Shown here in pieces: positions 1-11,000 of a DNA stretch of 45,951 nucleotides; within the stretch, counting starts at the first letter, position 1; every line of letters begins with the position of its first letter. Made by a program: the position numbers and the translations under genes. This stretch comes from Clostridiaceae bacterium (lineage in GTDB: Bacteria; Bacillota; Clostridia; Acetivibrionales; DTU013). The notes below the pieces were generated by a model. The model was not told the DNA's origin. It ran no database searches and was given only the letters and a program-made list of their open reading frames with translations. The DNA is taken from positions 1 to 45,951 of the forward strand of contig JAAYPO010000028.1 in assembly GCA_012519745.1 (NCBI GenBank), given 5' to 3'.

Positions 1-228
1 CATGCCTCAACCACGGAGTCCTTCTCCTTGCAGAGGCGTGTCCCCCTTACTTCTGTTTCATGCCTCAACCACGGAGTCCTTCTCCTTGCAGAGGCGTGTC
101 CCCCTTACTTCTGTTTCATGCCTCAACCACGGAGTCCTTCTCCCTGCAGAGGCGTGTCCCCCTTACTTCTGTTTCATGCCTCAACCACGGAGTCCTTCTC
201 CTTGCAGAGGCGTGTCCCCCTTACTTCG
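1..228. repeat. Four tandem copies of a 58-bp repeat, cut by the window start
   Basis: Copies begin at 1, 59, 117 and 175, with an exact period of 58. The last copy loses identity after about 227. Copies are nearly identical; the third differs by one base in the run before CTGCAG. Each unit can form small stem-loops: GGAG with CTCC, and GAGGCGTG with CATGCCTC across one unit. The array lies just downstream of the pgk-tpi stop codon. Open frames across it are low-complexity products of the repeat, not genes. The array may continue to the left of the window. Confidence 0.95.
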
Positions 229-241
229 CTGCAGCGCACCC

Positions 242-2188
242 TTATTGCTCGTCGTATTTCACGATCTTCTCAAAGTCGTCCAGCTTCAGGCTTGCGCCGC
301 CTACCAGACCGCCGTCGATATCAGACATGTTGAAAAGCTCCGAGGCGTTGGCAGCGGTTACACTTCCGCCGTACTGTATACGGACTTCATCCGCAACATC
401 CTCGCAATACAGGCTCTTAACAGTATCCCTTATTATCATGCAGACTTCGTTAGCCTGCTCCTTGGTGGCTGTCTTTCCTGTGCCAATGGCCCAGATAGGC
501 TCGTATGCGATCACAGTATTCTTGACCTGCTCTGCAGTCAAGCCGAGGATAGCAATCTTCACCTGATAGCTTACAAGCTCGGCAGTAACTCCCTCTTCTC
601 TCTGTGTCAGTGATTCACCTACACATATGATGGGCTTAAGTCCGAACTTGAATGCGGCGTGGGCCTTCTTGTTCACTGTCTCGTCAGTTTCGGCAAAATA
701 CTGCCTTCTTTCGGAATGGCCGATGATAACATATTCCACTCCGAGATCCTTTAGCATCGGACCGGAAACCTCACCGGTGAACGCTCCTTTTTCCTCCCAG
801 TGCATATTCTGAGCTGCAACCTTGATATTTGAACCGGCTACGGCCTTTATGACATCAGGCAGACATACAAACGGCACGCCGACAACTACTTCTGCCTCAG
901 CGCCTTCGACTCTGGGCTTGAGCGCTGTTACGAACTCCACCGCCTCTTTGACAGTTTTATTCATCTTCCAATTGCCGGCTGCAATTTTTTTTCTTGGGTT
1001 CTTGTCCATCAATACTGCTATTCCGGGAAGAACCTTGCCTTCGAGGAATTCCAGTGATGCGCCGCCGCCTGTAGAAATATGTGTGATCCTGTCAGCATAG
1101 CCCAGCTGTTCGACTGCAGCCGCTGAATCGCCGCCGCCTACTATTGAAACTGCGCCGGATTCTGCGACAGCCTTGGCGATCTCTCTGGTGCCGGTGGCAA
1201 AGCTTTCGAATTCGAAAACGCCCATTGGGCCATTCCAAACGATGGTCTTTGCTTTCCTGATCTCATGTGAAAAATACTCTATAGTTTGTGAGCCGATGTC
1301 CATACCCATCCAGCCATCCGGCATTGCATCGGAGGGGACATATTTGTACTCGGTATCTGCTTTGAATTCCTTACCTACGATACTTCCTATGGGGAGAAGC
1401 AGCTTGACGCCCTTGTCCTCGGCCTTCTGAAGCAGGCTCTTTGCCAGATCGATCTTGTCCTCTTCACAGATGGAATCCCCGATCATGTAGCCCTTTGCCT
1501 TAAGGAACGTATAAGCCATGCCGCCGCCGATAATAAGCGTATCCACCTTCTCTATCAGGTTTTCGATGACACTTATCTTGTCTGAGACCTTAGCTCCCCC
1601 AAGTATGGCAACAAACGGTCTTTCAGGATTTGAAAGCGCCTTGCCCATAATGTCGATCTCTTTCTGGATCAGATATCCGCAGACTGCCGGCAGATGATCA
1701 GCCAGGCCTGCAGTAGAGGCATGCGCCCTGTGTGCGGTACCGAATGCATCATTTACATATATCTCTGCAAGTGTGGAAAGTTCCTTTGAAAATGCAGGAT
1801 CATTCTTTTGCTCTTCCTTGTGGAACCTGACGTTTTCGAGCATCAGGATCTCGCCGTCCTTGAGAGCTGCTGCCTTTGCCTTGGCATCTGGTCCAATGAC
1901 ATCCTCAGCCATGATAACAGGCTTGCCCAGAAGCTCACTGAGCCTTTCAGCCGTGGGTTTCATGCTGAACTTGGCCTCAGGCCCGTTCTTCGGCCTGCCA
2001 AGGTGGGAAACCAATATTGTTTTTGCACCATTGTTAACAAGATATTTTATAGTAGGCAATGCTCCTACTATCCTTTTGTCATCAGTGATCCTGCCATCCT
2101 CCAGCGGGACATTGAAATCGACTCTGACAATGACCTTCTTACCCTTGACGTCAATGTCCTCGATTGACTTTTTATTATACAATGCCAT
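242..2188 (-). CDS. pgk-tpi: Bifunctional phosphoglycerate kinase / triosephosphate isomerase fusion
   Basis: One uninterrupted 648-residue frame carries two glycolytic enzymes. Residues 1 to about 395 are phosphoglycerate kinase: the RVDFNVPL motif near residue 22, WNGPMGVFE near 318 and GGGDSAAA near 351. After a short linker (DKNPRKK) residues from about 400 are triosephosphate isomerase, with the catalytic Lys in NWKMN (408), His in IIGHSERR (491) and Glu in [10 protein letters not shown] (563). I chose the ATG at 2188 because AAAGGGTG sits 6-7 bases upstream; a GTG three codons earlier overlaps that SD. It is downstream of gap, separated by a terminator-like hairpin. PGK-TIM fusions are known from Thermotoga; separate genes are usual in Bacillota. 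Free TIM could also arise from an ATG at the linker, but the site there is weak. Confidence 0.95.
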   Translation of the reverse strand: MALYNKKSIEDIDVKGKKVIVRVDFNVPLEDGRITDDKRIVGALPTIKYLVNNGAKTILVSHLGRPKNGPEAKFSMKPTAERLSELLGKPVIMAEDVIGPDAKAKAAALKDGEILMLENVRFHKEEQKNDPAFSKELSTLAEIYVNDAFGTAHRAHASTAGLADHLPAVCGYLIQKEIDIMGKALSNPERPFVAILGGAKVSDKISVIENLIEKVDTLIIGGGMAYTFLKAKGYMIGDSICEEDKIDLAKSLLQKAEDKGVKLLLPIGSIVGKEFKADTEYKYVPSDAMPDGWMGMDIGSQTIEYFSHEIRKAKTIVWNGPMGVFEFESFATGTREIAKAVAESGAVSIVGGGDSAAAVEQLGYADRITHISTGGGASLEFLEGKVLPGIAVLMDKNPRKKIAAGNWKMNKTVKEAVEFVTALKPRVEGAEAEVVVGVPFVCLPDVIKAVAGSNIKVAAQNMHWEEKGAFTGEVSGPMLKDLGVEYVIIGHSERRQYFAETDETVNKKAHAAFKFGLKPIICVGESLTQREEGVTAELVSYQVKIAILGLTAEQVKNTVIAYEPIWAIGTGKTATKEQANEVCMIIRDTVKSLYCEDVADEVRIQYGGSVTAANASELFNMSDIDGGLVGGASLKLDDFEKIVKYDEQ

Positions 2189-2246
2189 GATTTTCACCCT
2201 TTCAAGATTATGTGCGCTGCGCTTTCAGCACCGCTGCGTTATTGCC

Positions 2247-2287
2247 GTGTTTCAACGAGGCGTCGGAACATCTGCTGCCTCGCTATA
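2247..2287. repeat. GTGTTT-hairpin dispersed repeat, copy 1
   Basis: The sequence starts GTGTTTCAACGAGGCG and ends in a GCCTCGCTATA tail. CGAGGC pairs perfectly with GCCTCG. Related copies sit at 26488-26530 and 32845-32880 with the same head and a hairpin at the same place. It lies between pgk-tpi and the gap terminator. Confidence 0.6.
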
Positions 2288-2340
2288 AAAAAGGTCCACC
2301 CTTTGACCACTCACATAAGGTAAGGGCAAGAGTGGACCTT
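2284..2340 (-). terminator. Rho-independent terminator downstream of gap
   Basis: On the minus strand AAGGTCCAC (2340-2332) pairs perfectly with GTGGACCTT (2299-2291) and is followed by a T run ending in TATAG. It lies 24 bases past the gap stop and upstream of pgk-tpi, so it would attenuate or separate transcription of the two glycolytic genes. The loop is long, about 32 bases, which weakens the call. Confidence 0.65.
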
Positions 2341-2363
2341 GATCAGTCCCTATCAATCACCGA

Positions 2364-3691
<1,328 letters not shown>

Positions 3692-4591
3692 TCACATATC
3701 CGGGTACACTGTGAATTTTTCAACTAATCTGACCGGGTGATATGACAGCTTCGCCTTCCTCATACCCTCAAGCCCAAGATCCTGCTCCCTGTTGATATAA
3801 GTTGTGCTGCTCCATTCATGCTGCACGAACTGCTGGTTTATCAAGGTAAAGAGCCCGTCTATCGTACTGTTTGCCTTTTCTATATGTATCACGGCCGTAT
3901 CGTCGTTGAGCAATTCCCCGACAGTAAATGCCTGGTAGGTGCCGTCCACCTTGATCAGTGCACCCTTGCAGCCAAGAGTCCTGAAATTCCTAAGCAGCTC
4001 AAGATTTGCATTACGCTCACAGTAATCCCCCTCCTGGCAGTTACAGTCCTTCTCCCTGCACCACTCTTCCATTATCCTGCTGCATTCGTCAAGAAGGCTG
4101 CATTCCAAAGGGACATATTCGAATTGGTATTGCCTCTTGAACCTGTTTATATGGTTGCGTTTGCCGTCATATCTTTTGCCCCGCAGATTTATGAGATCCT
4201 CCGTATTGTACAGATAATCACTGTTGTCCCTGTCATATACTATCCTTTCTTCAGAGGATACATATCTGCCCAGGTACTTCAGATCATCACGGGTAAGCTT
4301 CCTGAAGCAAAATCTCCAGCCTTTCTCTGTGAAATAGCTCTTCAGTTCTCTATAGGCCTCGGCAAAATTGTCATCATTGATATCACCTACAGGCATCATA
4401 GCAAACGGTTCGATCTTGGCCGGTGCAGCGATTATGCACAATAGACCTGCTATGACTTTATACCTGAATTTATAGTAATATCTCCATGCGAAGAAATTTG
4501 TGAAGGTCATTTCTGATACTTGAGGATCCTGCTGTTTGATATATCTGTCAAATAATTCTTTGCTGTTAAGCGTGATGTCACTAAAATCCAT
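3692..4591 (-). CDS. DUF2156 (LPG-synthase C-terminal-like, GNAT-type) protein
   Basis: With the ATG at 4591 (GGGAG six bases upstream) the product is 299 residues. The frame extends 18 codons further upstream without an SD. The pattern (start MDFSDITLNSKELFDRY, a central KRNHINRFKRQY stretch, a Cys-rich insert with CREKDCNCQEGDYCERN, and a C-terminal YINREQDLG followed by RKAKLSYHP) fits the DUF2156 / COG4866 family. That family shares the acyltransferase-like fold of the C-terminal domain of lysyl-phosphatidylglycerol synthase. No membrane segment is evident. The substrate is unknown; family membership is by recognition, not search. Confidence 0.75.
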   Translation of the reverse strand: MDFSDITLNSKELFDRYIKQQDPQVSEMTFTNFFAWRYYYKFRYKVIAGLLCIIAAPAKIEPFAMMPVGDINDDNFAEAYRELKSYFTEKGWRFCFRKLTRDDLKYLGRYVSSEERIVYDRDNSDYLYNTEDLINLRGKRYDGKRNHINRFKRQYQFEYVPLECSLLDECSRIMEEWCREKDCNCQEGDYCERNANLELLRNFRTLGCKGALIKVDGTYQAFTVGELLNDDTAVIHIEKANSTIDGLFTLINQQFVQHEWSSTTYINREQDLGLEGMRKAKLSYHPVRLVEKFTVYPDM

Positions 4592-4776
4592 AATATTCTC
4601 CCGTCCAATCCAACAATACGCCTTGCACATCCATTGAAAATGCAAGGCTTATTACTATATACCACACATCTGCGCATCAAAACACCGGGCCGGTATTCCC
4701 ATCCGCCTGAGCTGACGTCATCACCCCATGCCATCCTGGCATCATAATACGCATAAATACAATAAATGTCAGTATT

Positions 4777-5898
4777 TTATGCTATGTTTCTAATGATAGC
4801 AATCACAAACTCAGCAGCCTTTACCATGTTGTCGATGGAAATACACTCCTTAGTGCTGTGGACATTTTCCATCCCGGTGCTGATATCTACAGCCTGTATG
4901 CCCTTTCCATTGAATATATTGGTATCACTGCCTCCTCCGGTCTCCTCCGGGATAAGCTCTATACCAATGTCTCCGGCCGCCTTCTCAAGTATGCTCATGA
5001 TGGGTGCAGTGCGGGCAATGTTAAAGGACGGATAAAGCCTGTCGGCCTTGAAATCGACTGTTGCGCCATATTCAGCCGCTGCCTGTTCAAAGCACTCCCT
5101 CATGTGGGCTGTCTGCGCTTCCAGCTTGCCTAATTCCCGGCTCCGTGCCTCTGCCTTCATCTCCACCCTGTCGCACACGATGTTGGTTTCACGTCCACCG
5201 CTTATACTTCCGATATTTGCCGTAGTCTCGAAATCTATCCTGCCCAATTTCATGCGGGCTATTGCCGAGGCAGCCGCCTGGATGGCACTGATCCCCTTTT
5301 CAGGACTCACTCCGGCATGGGAAGCCTTTCCCTCCACGCTCACACATATCTTGTCCTGGGCCGGAGCTTTCACTGCCACAGTTCCTATGGGACCGTTGCT
5401 GTCCATTATGAACCCGTACTTTGCATGGATCCTGCTGTAATCGAGGTTCTTTGAACCGTAAAGCCCGCCCTCTTCAGCGATGGTAAACACTATCTGGATA
5501 TCTCCGTGGTCAAGTCCGTTCTCCTTCAATGCCCTGACAGCCTCAAGGATACAGACGATCCCTGAAACATCGTCTCCTCCGAGGACCGTAGTGCCGTCCG
5601 ATCTAATGATATCACCGTCGATAACGGGCTTTTTGCCGACACCCGGCTCCACCGTATCCATATGCGCTGAAAACAGCACAGCCGGAACATCTCTTGTCCC
5701 TTTTATGGTACAGATCAGATTGCCTGCATCCCCGCCTATGGCATCTGCGGCATTGTCCTCATAAACCTCATGCCCCATTGCCGTGAGCTTTTGTGTCAGT
5801 CTGTCCGCCATGAGGCGCTCCTTGCCTGAGATACTGTCAATGCTTACAAGCTCAATAAATTCCTTCACCAATCTATCTCTGTCGACCAATAAGATCAC
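4777..5898 (-). CDS. PepT-like M20 family metallopeptidase
   Basis: The product is 373 residues and resembles tripeptide aminopeptidase-like M20 enzymes, which use two zinc ions. Visible metal and catalytic motifs are SAHMDTVEPG (His and Asp of HxD), LGGDDVSG (bridging Asp), EEGGLYGS (catalytic and ligand Glu pair), MDSNG, and a C-terminal MENVHSTKE with the last His ligand. The central dimerisation lobe (about residues 185-290) begins near KASHAGVSPE. The GTG at 5898 overlaps the trmL stop (GTGA), suggesting coupling. A TTG at 5889 gives MVDRDRLVKEF, closer to typical family starts, so the start is uncertain by three codons. Probably a cytosolic peptidase for small peptides. Confidence 0.88.
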   Translation of the reverse strand: MILLVDRDRLVKEFIELVSIDSISGKERLMADRLTQKLTAMGHEVYEDNAADAIGGDAGNLICTIKGTRDVPAVLFSAHMDTVEPGVGKKPVIDGDIIRSDGTTVLGGDDVSGIVCILEAVRALKENGLDHGDIQIVFTIAEEGGLYGSKNLDYSRIHAKYGFIMDSNGPIGTVAVKAPAQDKICVSVEGKASHAGVSPEKGISAIQAAASAIARMKLGRIDFETTANIGSISGGRETNIVCDRVEMKAEARSRELGKLEAQTAHMRECFEQAAAEYGATVDFKADRLYPSFNIARTAPIMSILEKAAGDIGIELIPEETGGGSDTNIFNGKGIQAVDISTGMENVHSTKECISIDNMVKAAEFVIAIIRNIA

Positions 5899-6383
5899 AC
5901 CCTTCCCATCCTGCCCTTCAGTTCCATATGCTCAAAGCCACGCTGCCGCAGGACCTCATATAATATGACTGCCGCAGAATTAGAGAGATTGAGGGATCGG
6001 ATGCCCGGCCTCATAGGTATCCTGATACAGTACTCCCTGTTTGCCTCCAGCAGGTCTTCCGGCAGGCCGGCAGTCTCCTTGCCGAATACCAGAAAGCATT
6101 CGCCGGGATATTCCACTTCGGTATATATCCTCCCTGCCTTTGTAGAAGCATAATAGAATGCTGCTCCGGCATATTTCTCCCTCAGCTCTGCAAAGCTGTC
6201 GCTTACACTTACCAGCACCTTGTCCCAGTAATCCAGACCGGCTCTTTTCAGATAACGGTCATCGATGGAAAATCCCAGCGGCTTCACCAGATGCAGTCCT
6301 GTGCCTGTTGCAGCGCAGGTCCTTGCTATGTTTCCGGTATTCTGGGGTATTTCAGGCTCAATCAATGCAATATGGACAGGCAA
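5895..6383 (-). CDS. trmL: tRNA (cytidine(34)-2'-O)-methyltransferase TrmL
   Basis: The 162-residue SPOUT methyltransferase modifies the wobble ribose of certain leucine tRNAs using S-adenosylmethionine. Family motifs are present in order: ALIEPEIPQNTGNIAR at the N terminus, FGKETAGLPEDLL in the middle and IPMRPGIRSLNLSNS in the C-terminal knot. The start is TTG, with GGAG 8 bases upstream. The stop overlaps the M20 peptidase start by four bases, so the two genes likely form a transcription unit. The AT-rich region upstream is shared with the divergent gdhA promoter. Confidence 0.95.
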   Translation of the reverse strand: MPVHIALIEPEIPQNTGNIARTCAATGTGLHLVKPLGFSIDDRYLKRAGLDYWDKVLVSVSDSFAELREKYAGAAFYYASTKAGRIYTEVEYPGECFLVFGKETAGLPEDLLEANREYCIRIPMRPGIRSLNLSNSAAVILYEVLRQRGFEHMELKGRMGRV

Positions 6384-6508
6384 TTTTTTATCTCCATTAA
6401 TAATGATAGTATTTAGTATTGTTTTTATATTATCATAAATATATGAGATTTGAAAAATATTTTGCAGACAAAACCCTCCTGATCCACCTATGTTACCCTA
6501 TACCATTC

Positions 6509-6537
6509 TTGACAGCATTTTTCTGTATTGATATAAT
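6509..6537 (+). promoter_or_regulatory. Consensus sigma-A promoter of gdhA
   Basis: A perfect -35 box TTGACA (6509-6514) and a perfect -10 box TATAAT (6532-6537) are separated by 17 bases. The gdhA ATG is 64 bases further on. Nothing resembling a riboswitch or attenuator is visible in the short leader. Confidence 0.92.
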
Positions 6538-6601
6538 TCAACCAGCTTTTGTATAAAATCTATCCTGAAGTTTTAGTCGACAATGTATTGGAGGAAAATT
6601 T

Positions 6602-7888
6602 ATGAGCAACACATCTTACAACCCCTATGAAACAGCACAAGCCCAATTTGACAAGGTAGCTGCACAGCTTGACCTGGATGAGGCTACAAGAGAATTGCTG
6701 CGCCAGCCTATGCGCGAGTATCATTTTTCGATCCCCGTACGCATGGATGACGGCAGTGTCAAGGTCTTCAAAGGCTACCGCATACAGCACAATGACGCCA
6801 GAGGGCCTGCAAAGGGCGGCATCAGATTCCATCCCCAGGAAACTGTTGATACCATACGCGCACTTTCATTGTGGATGACCTGGAAATGCTCCGTGGTGGA
6901 TATTCCCCTCGGCGGCGGCAAGGGCGGCGTCATATGCGACCCCCGCAGCCTGTCGGAGCGCGAGCAGGAGCGTCTGTGCCGCGGCTATGTACGCCAGCTC
7001 GTCAAGAACATCGGTCCCAATGCAGATGTTCCCGCCCCTGATGTGATGACCAGCGGCAAGCATATGCTCTGGATGCTGGATGAATATGAAGCCATCACAG
7101 GAGGAAGATACCCGGGAGTCATTACCGGAAAGCCTGTAGGGATGGGCGGATCTCTCGGAAGAACTGAAGCCACCGGCTTCGGTGTCATATATGTGCTTCG
7201 CGAAGCGCTTAAAAAGCTGGGCATCGATATCAAGGGCACAACGGCCAGCTTCCAGGGCTACGGCAATGTTTCCCAGTATGCCGTCCAACTGTACTGCAGA
7301 CTTGGGGGCATTGTAAGAGCTATTTCATGCTGGGACAACATAGACGAAAAAGCATACACTTTCCGTAAAACAGACGGTATAGACTGCGGTCAGCTGTCGT
7401 CGATAACCGATGCCTACGGTACGATAGACAAGGCAAAGGCAAAGGATCTCGGCTATGAAATACTTCCCGGCGACGCATGGATAGAGCAGGATGTGGACAT
7501 CCTTATCCCGGCGGCTATGGAGAACCAGATCACTTCAGATAATGTAAATAAGATCAGCAAGCAGGTAAAAATAATCGTTGAGGCTGCCAACGGCCCTACG
7601 ACAACAGAAGCCGACAAAGTGATAAACCAGCGCGGGATATTCCTCGTGCCGGACTTCCTGGCAAATGCCGGCGGTGTTACCTGCAGCTATTTTGAACAGG
7701 TACAGTGCAACATGAATTATTACTGGGAAAAGGATGAGGTCCTCTCAAAGCTTGACATAAAGATGACCTCCGCCTTCAATTCAGTATATGAGCTGTCTGT
7801 CAGCAAGAAGCTGAACATGCGCGACGCTGCATATGTCATAGCTATCAACCGTGTGGCACAGGCAGTCAAGAGCCGCGGCTGGGTATAA
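6602..7888 (+). CDS. gdhA: Glutamate dehydrogenase (Glu/Leu/Phe/Val family)
   Basis: The 428-residue enzyme reversibly deaminates glutamate to 2-oxoglutarate and ammonium. Substrate and catalytic lysines are visible in GPAKGGIRFHP (Lys71), WMTWKCSVVDIPLGGGKGG (Lys95 and Lys107), with catalytic Asp147 in PAPDVMT. The nucleotide-binding loop reads QGYGNVSQYA (218-227), with Ser where a third Gly is common. The residue normally Asp at the end of the second strand is Cys in AISCWDN, so NAD versus NADP use is not clear. GGAGG lies 7 bases before the ATG, a consensus promoter lies upstream, and the gene is monocistronic with its own terminator. Confidence 0.96.
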   Translation: MSNTSYNPYETAQAQFDKVAAQLDLDEATRELLRQPMREYHFSIPVRMDDGSVKVFKGYRIQHNDARGPAKGGIRFHPQETVDTIRALSLWMTWKCSVVDIPLGGGKGGVICDPRSLSEREQERLCRGYVRQLVKNIGPNADVPAPDVMTSGKHMLWMLDEYEAITGGRYPGVITGKPVGMGGSLGRTEATGFGVIYVLREALKKLGIDIKGTTASFQGYGNVSQYAVQLYCRLGGIVRAISCWDNIDEKAYTFRKTDGIDCGQLSSITDAYGTIDKAKAKDLGYEILPGDAWIEQDVDILIPAAMENQITSDNVNKISKQVKIIVEAANGPTTTEADKVINQRGIFLVPDFLANAGGVTCSYFEQVQCNMNYYWEKDEVLSKLDIKMTSAFNSVYELSVSKKLNMRDAAYVIAINRVAQAVKSRGWV

Positions 7889-7889
7889 C

Positions 7890-7936
7890 CTGCCGCCTCA
7901 CCGATACAACAGCAAAGCAGCGGGGCGGCAGTTTTG
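7890..7936 (+). terminator. Terminator-like hairpin after gdhA
   Basis: CTGCCGCC (7890-7897) pairs perfectly with GGCGGCAG (7924-7931), followed at once by TTTTGT. It starts two bases after the gdhA stop codon. The loop is 26 bases and the T tract short, so strength is uncertain. Confidence 0.65.
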
Positions 7937-8038
7937 TCCGCCGTCCCGCTGATATGCACATAGGCCGGGGATTATCTGCAAACAAAAATCCTTTTTTGAA
8001 GCGATACGCAACAAGCCGATATGCGGGGGGCTTAACAC

Positions 8039-11000
8039 ATGGATGACAGGAACAATACAGCCGACAGCTTGCTCGATGTCTTAAGAGAACGGGAAAAGGA
8101 ACTCAATTGCCTGTACAAGGTGGACAGTATCCTGGGCAACTATCATCTGACCCTTCCTGAAATGCTTGAAGGCATCATACAGGTGCTGCCGTCAGGATGG
8201 AGGTTCCCCCATATATGCCATTCAAAGATCGTCTATAAAGGCACCAGCTATCAGACCGATGGCTTCGTTGCCTCTCCCATATCCGAAACATGTCCGATAA
8301 AGGTGGACGGTAATGTCGTCGGAAGCATTGAGATAGTATACACTCAAAATGTCCCTAAAACTGAAGACGGCTATTTTCTTGAGAGAGAGAGCATGCTTAT
8401 CAGGGCCGTTGCCGACCGCATCGGCCAAATGCTCATATACCGCCGAATGAAGTCGGTAATGGACGATTGGGAAACTGCAAGGGAAAAACAGTCCTCCGAC
8501 GAAATCAGGCTCAATGAATGGGAGATCATCGTAGACTTCCTGCGTCAGAACGATCATGCGCTGCTGAGGCACATATGCAGGAAGCTCACGAACCATCTGC
8601 TTATAAGCGGTGTGATCGAGGCATCCGGGATATTTACGTCAGACAGCTCCGGAAGACAGGATGACAGCGGCTATGTCAATTTTCCCTCCGCAGTGGGACC
8701 AATAGATAATATCATCAACATAAGCCATAAAGTATTCGAACTGGCCTCAAGAAATATGGCCGGCACAGAGATCACCTCCCGTGTAAAGAGGTGGATACAG
8801 GATGAAAAAGCATACTCCCTCGTAAAGGCTATCGGAAGCATTGCTCCCACCTTGAGGAACATCATAGAGGAAATCAGGAAGCTGCAGAATCTGTCGGATA
8901 TGAACGAACTGCAGTACTCCCCGAAGGAGCGCTGGATAAATGTAGGTCTCATCCGACGCTTTCTGTCCGACAGAGCAGATTTTATCAATACTGCCAAGCA
9001 ATATCTGAATACCAGGGACTTCTTTGATATAATAAACAGGATAATATATCCCATCGGGAGTCAGGGAAGGCTTGGCGGCAAGGGCTCCGGCCTGTTCCTT
9101 GCCCAGAAGATACTGGAAAATGAAGCCGGGAACCTCCCCAGATATTTTTCGGTAAAATACCCTAAGACATGGTACATAACCACCGATACAATAACAGAGT
9201 TTCTACAGTACAACAATCTGGAAGAATTAAATGAGCAAAAATATGGCGACCTTCAGGAAATCCGCATTGAATATCCCAATATCATCCACCTGCTAAAAAG
9301 CGCCAAAATGCCTCCCGAGATTGTAAGGAGCCTGTCTGCGGCCCTTGACGATCTCAGCGAAAATCCTTTGATAGTGCGCAGCTCCAGTACACTTGAGGAT
9401 CAATCCGGAGCAGCCTTCTCGGGAAAATATAAAAGTCTCTTCCTGGCAAATCAGGGGACTAAAAAGGAAAGACTTGATGCACTGATAAATGCCATCCTTG
9501 AAATATATGCTTCGGTATTCAGTCCCGATCCTATCCAATACCGGGCAGAAAGAGGGCTTTTAGATATCCATGAGGAAATGGGCATACTTATACAGGAGGT
9601 TGTAGGCAAAAGAGCAGGAAAATACTTTTTCCCGCTGTTTTCGGGTGTTGCCTTCAGCAATAATGAATACAGATGGTCCCCAAGGCTCGAACGCGAGGAC
9701 GGCCTGATCAGGCTCGTTCCAGGGCTCGGCACAAGAGCCGTCGACCGAGTGGGCGATGATTTTCCCGTCATGATCTCACCGGGCAAGCCGGGAATAAGAG
9801 TCAACATAGTACCGGAGGAAATAAAGCGTTACTCGCCAAAGATGATGGATGTGATAGATCTTCAGAGCAATTCCTTCAAGACGGTGGAGGTGGCGGACCT
9901 TCTGCGGGAATGCGGAGATGAGATCGAAAACGCCCACCGTATCGTATCCATAATGGAATATGATCATATCAAAAAGCCCAACAGGCTGGAGATCAATTAC
10001 GACAAGGACGAGCTTGCCGTTACCTTTGACGGTGTCATTTCCGATACCTCTTTTACAAAGCAGATCAGCACCATACTAAAAACCCTTCAGGAGAAAATGG
10101 GGACTCCTGTGGATATAGAGTTCGCCTCCGACGGAGAGGATATCTACCTGCTGCAGTGCAGGCCTCAAAGCTTCAGCCGGGAAAGCGTACCTCCATCCAT
10201 TCCAAAGGATATATCCGACAGGGACAAGATTTTTTCGGCAAATAGGTTTATTTCCAACGGACTTATCCGGAACATATCCCATATCGTTTATGTCGATCCG
10301 GAGGGCTATGACAGTCTGGCTGAGCTGGATGACCTCAGGACCACAGGAAAAATAGTCGGTATGCTCAACTCGATCCTGCCAAAACGTCAATTCATACTTA
10401 TAGGCCCCGGACGCTGGGGAAGCCGCGGGGATATAAAGCTGGGCGTGCCGGTGAGCTATTCGGAGATATGCAATACCGCAGCGCTTATAGAGGTAGCAGT
10501 CAGAAAGAAGGGCTACCTTCCGGAGCTGTCCTTCGGGACTCATTTCTTCCAGGATCTTGTGGAGGCCGATATAAGATTTCTTCCTTTGTATCCCGATGAA
10601 GACGGCACGATTTTCAACAGGAGATTCTTTACGAGATCTCCCAATAAACTCAGGGAAATACTGCCGGAATATAGCAAATTCGAGGATACCGTCAGGGTGA
10701 TCGATGTACCCGAGACATCTGACGGCCGAATGCTCAGCATTGCCATGAACGCAGATCTGGGCGAGGCCATCGGCTACCTCGCCGCTCATACTGTCGAGTT
10801 GCCAAAACCCATGCATCCGGTTGAATTCGATGACCATCACGGAGATGAACACTCCTGGAGGTGGCGCAGCTATATGGCCGAACAGCTGGCGGCAAGCCTT
10901 GACCCCTTATTGTTCGGAGTGAAGGCTGTGTACCTGTTTGGAAGCGTGAATAACGGGACTGCCGGACCAAACAGCGATATAGACCTTATCATCCATTTCT

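Noticed and set aside
2-613. Plus-strand open frames of 100-200 residues across the 58-bp repeats
   Set aside because: They encode a repeating MPQPRSPSP pattern produced by the tandem array and run into the antisense of pgk-tpi; no SD or known domain.
10076-10852. 258-residue minus-strand ORF inside the ATP-grasp fusion gene
   Set aside because: Antisense shadow frame; the plus-strand protein has intact motifs through the region.
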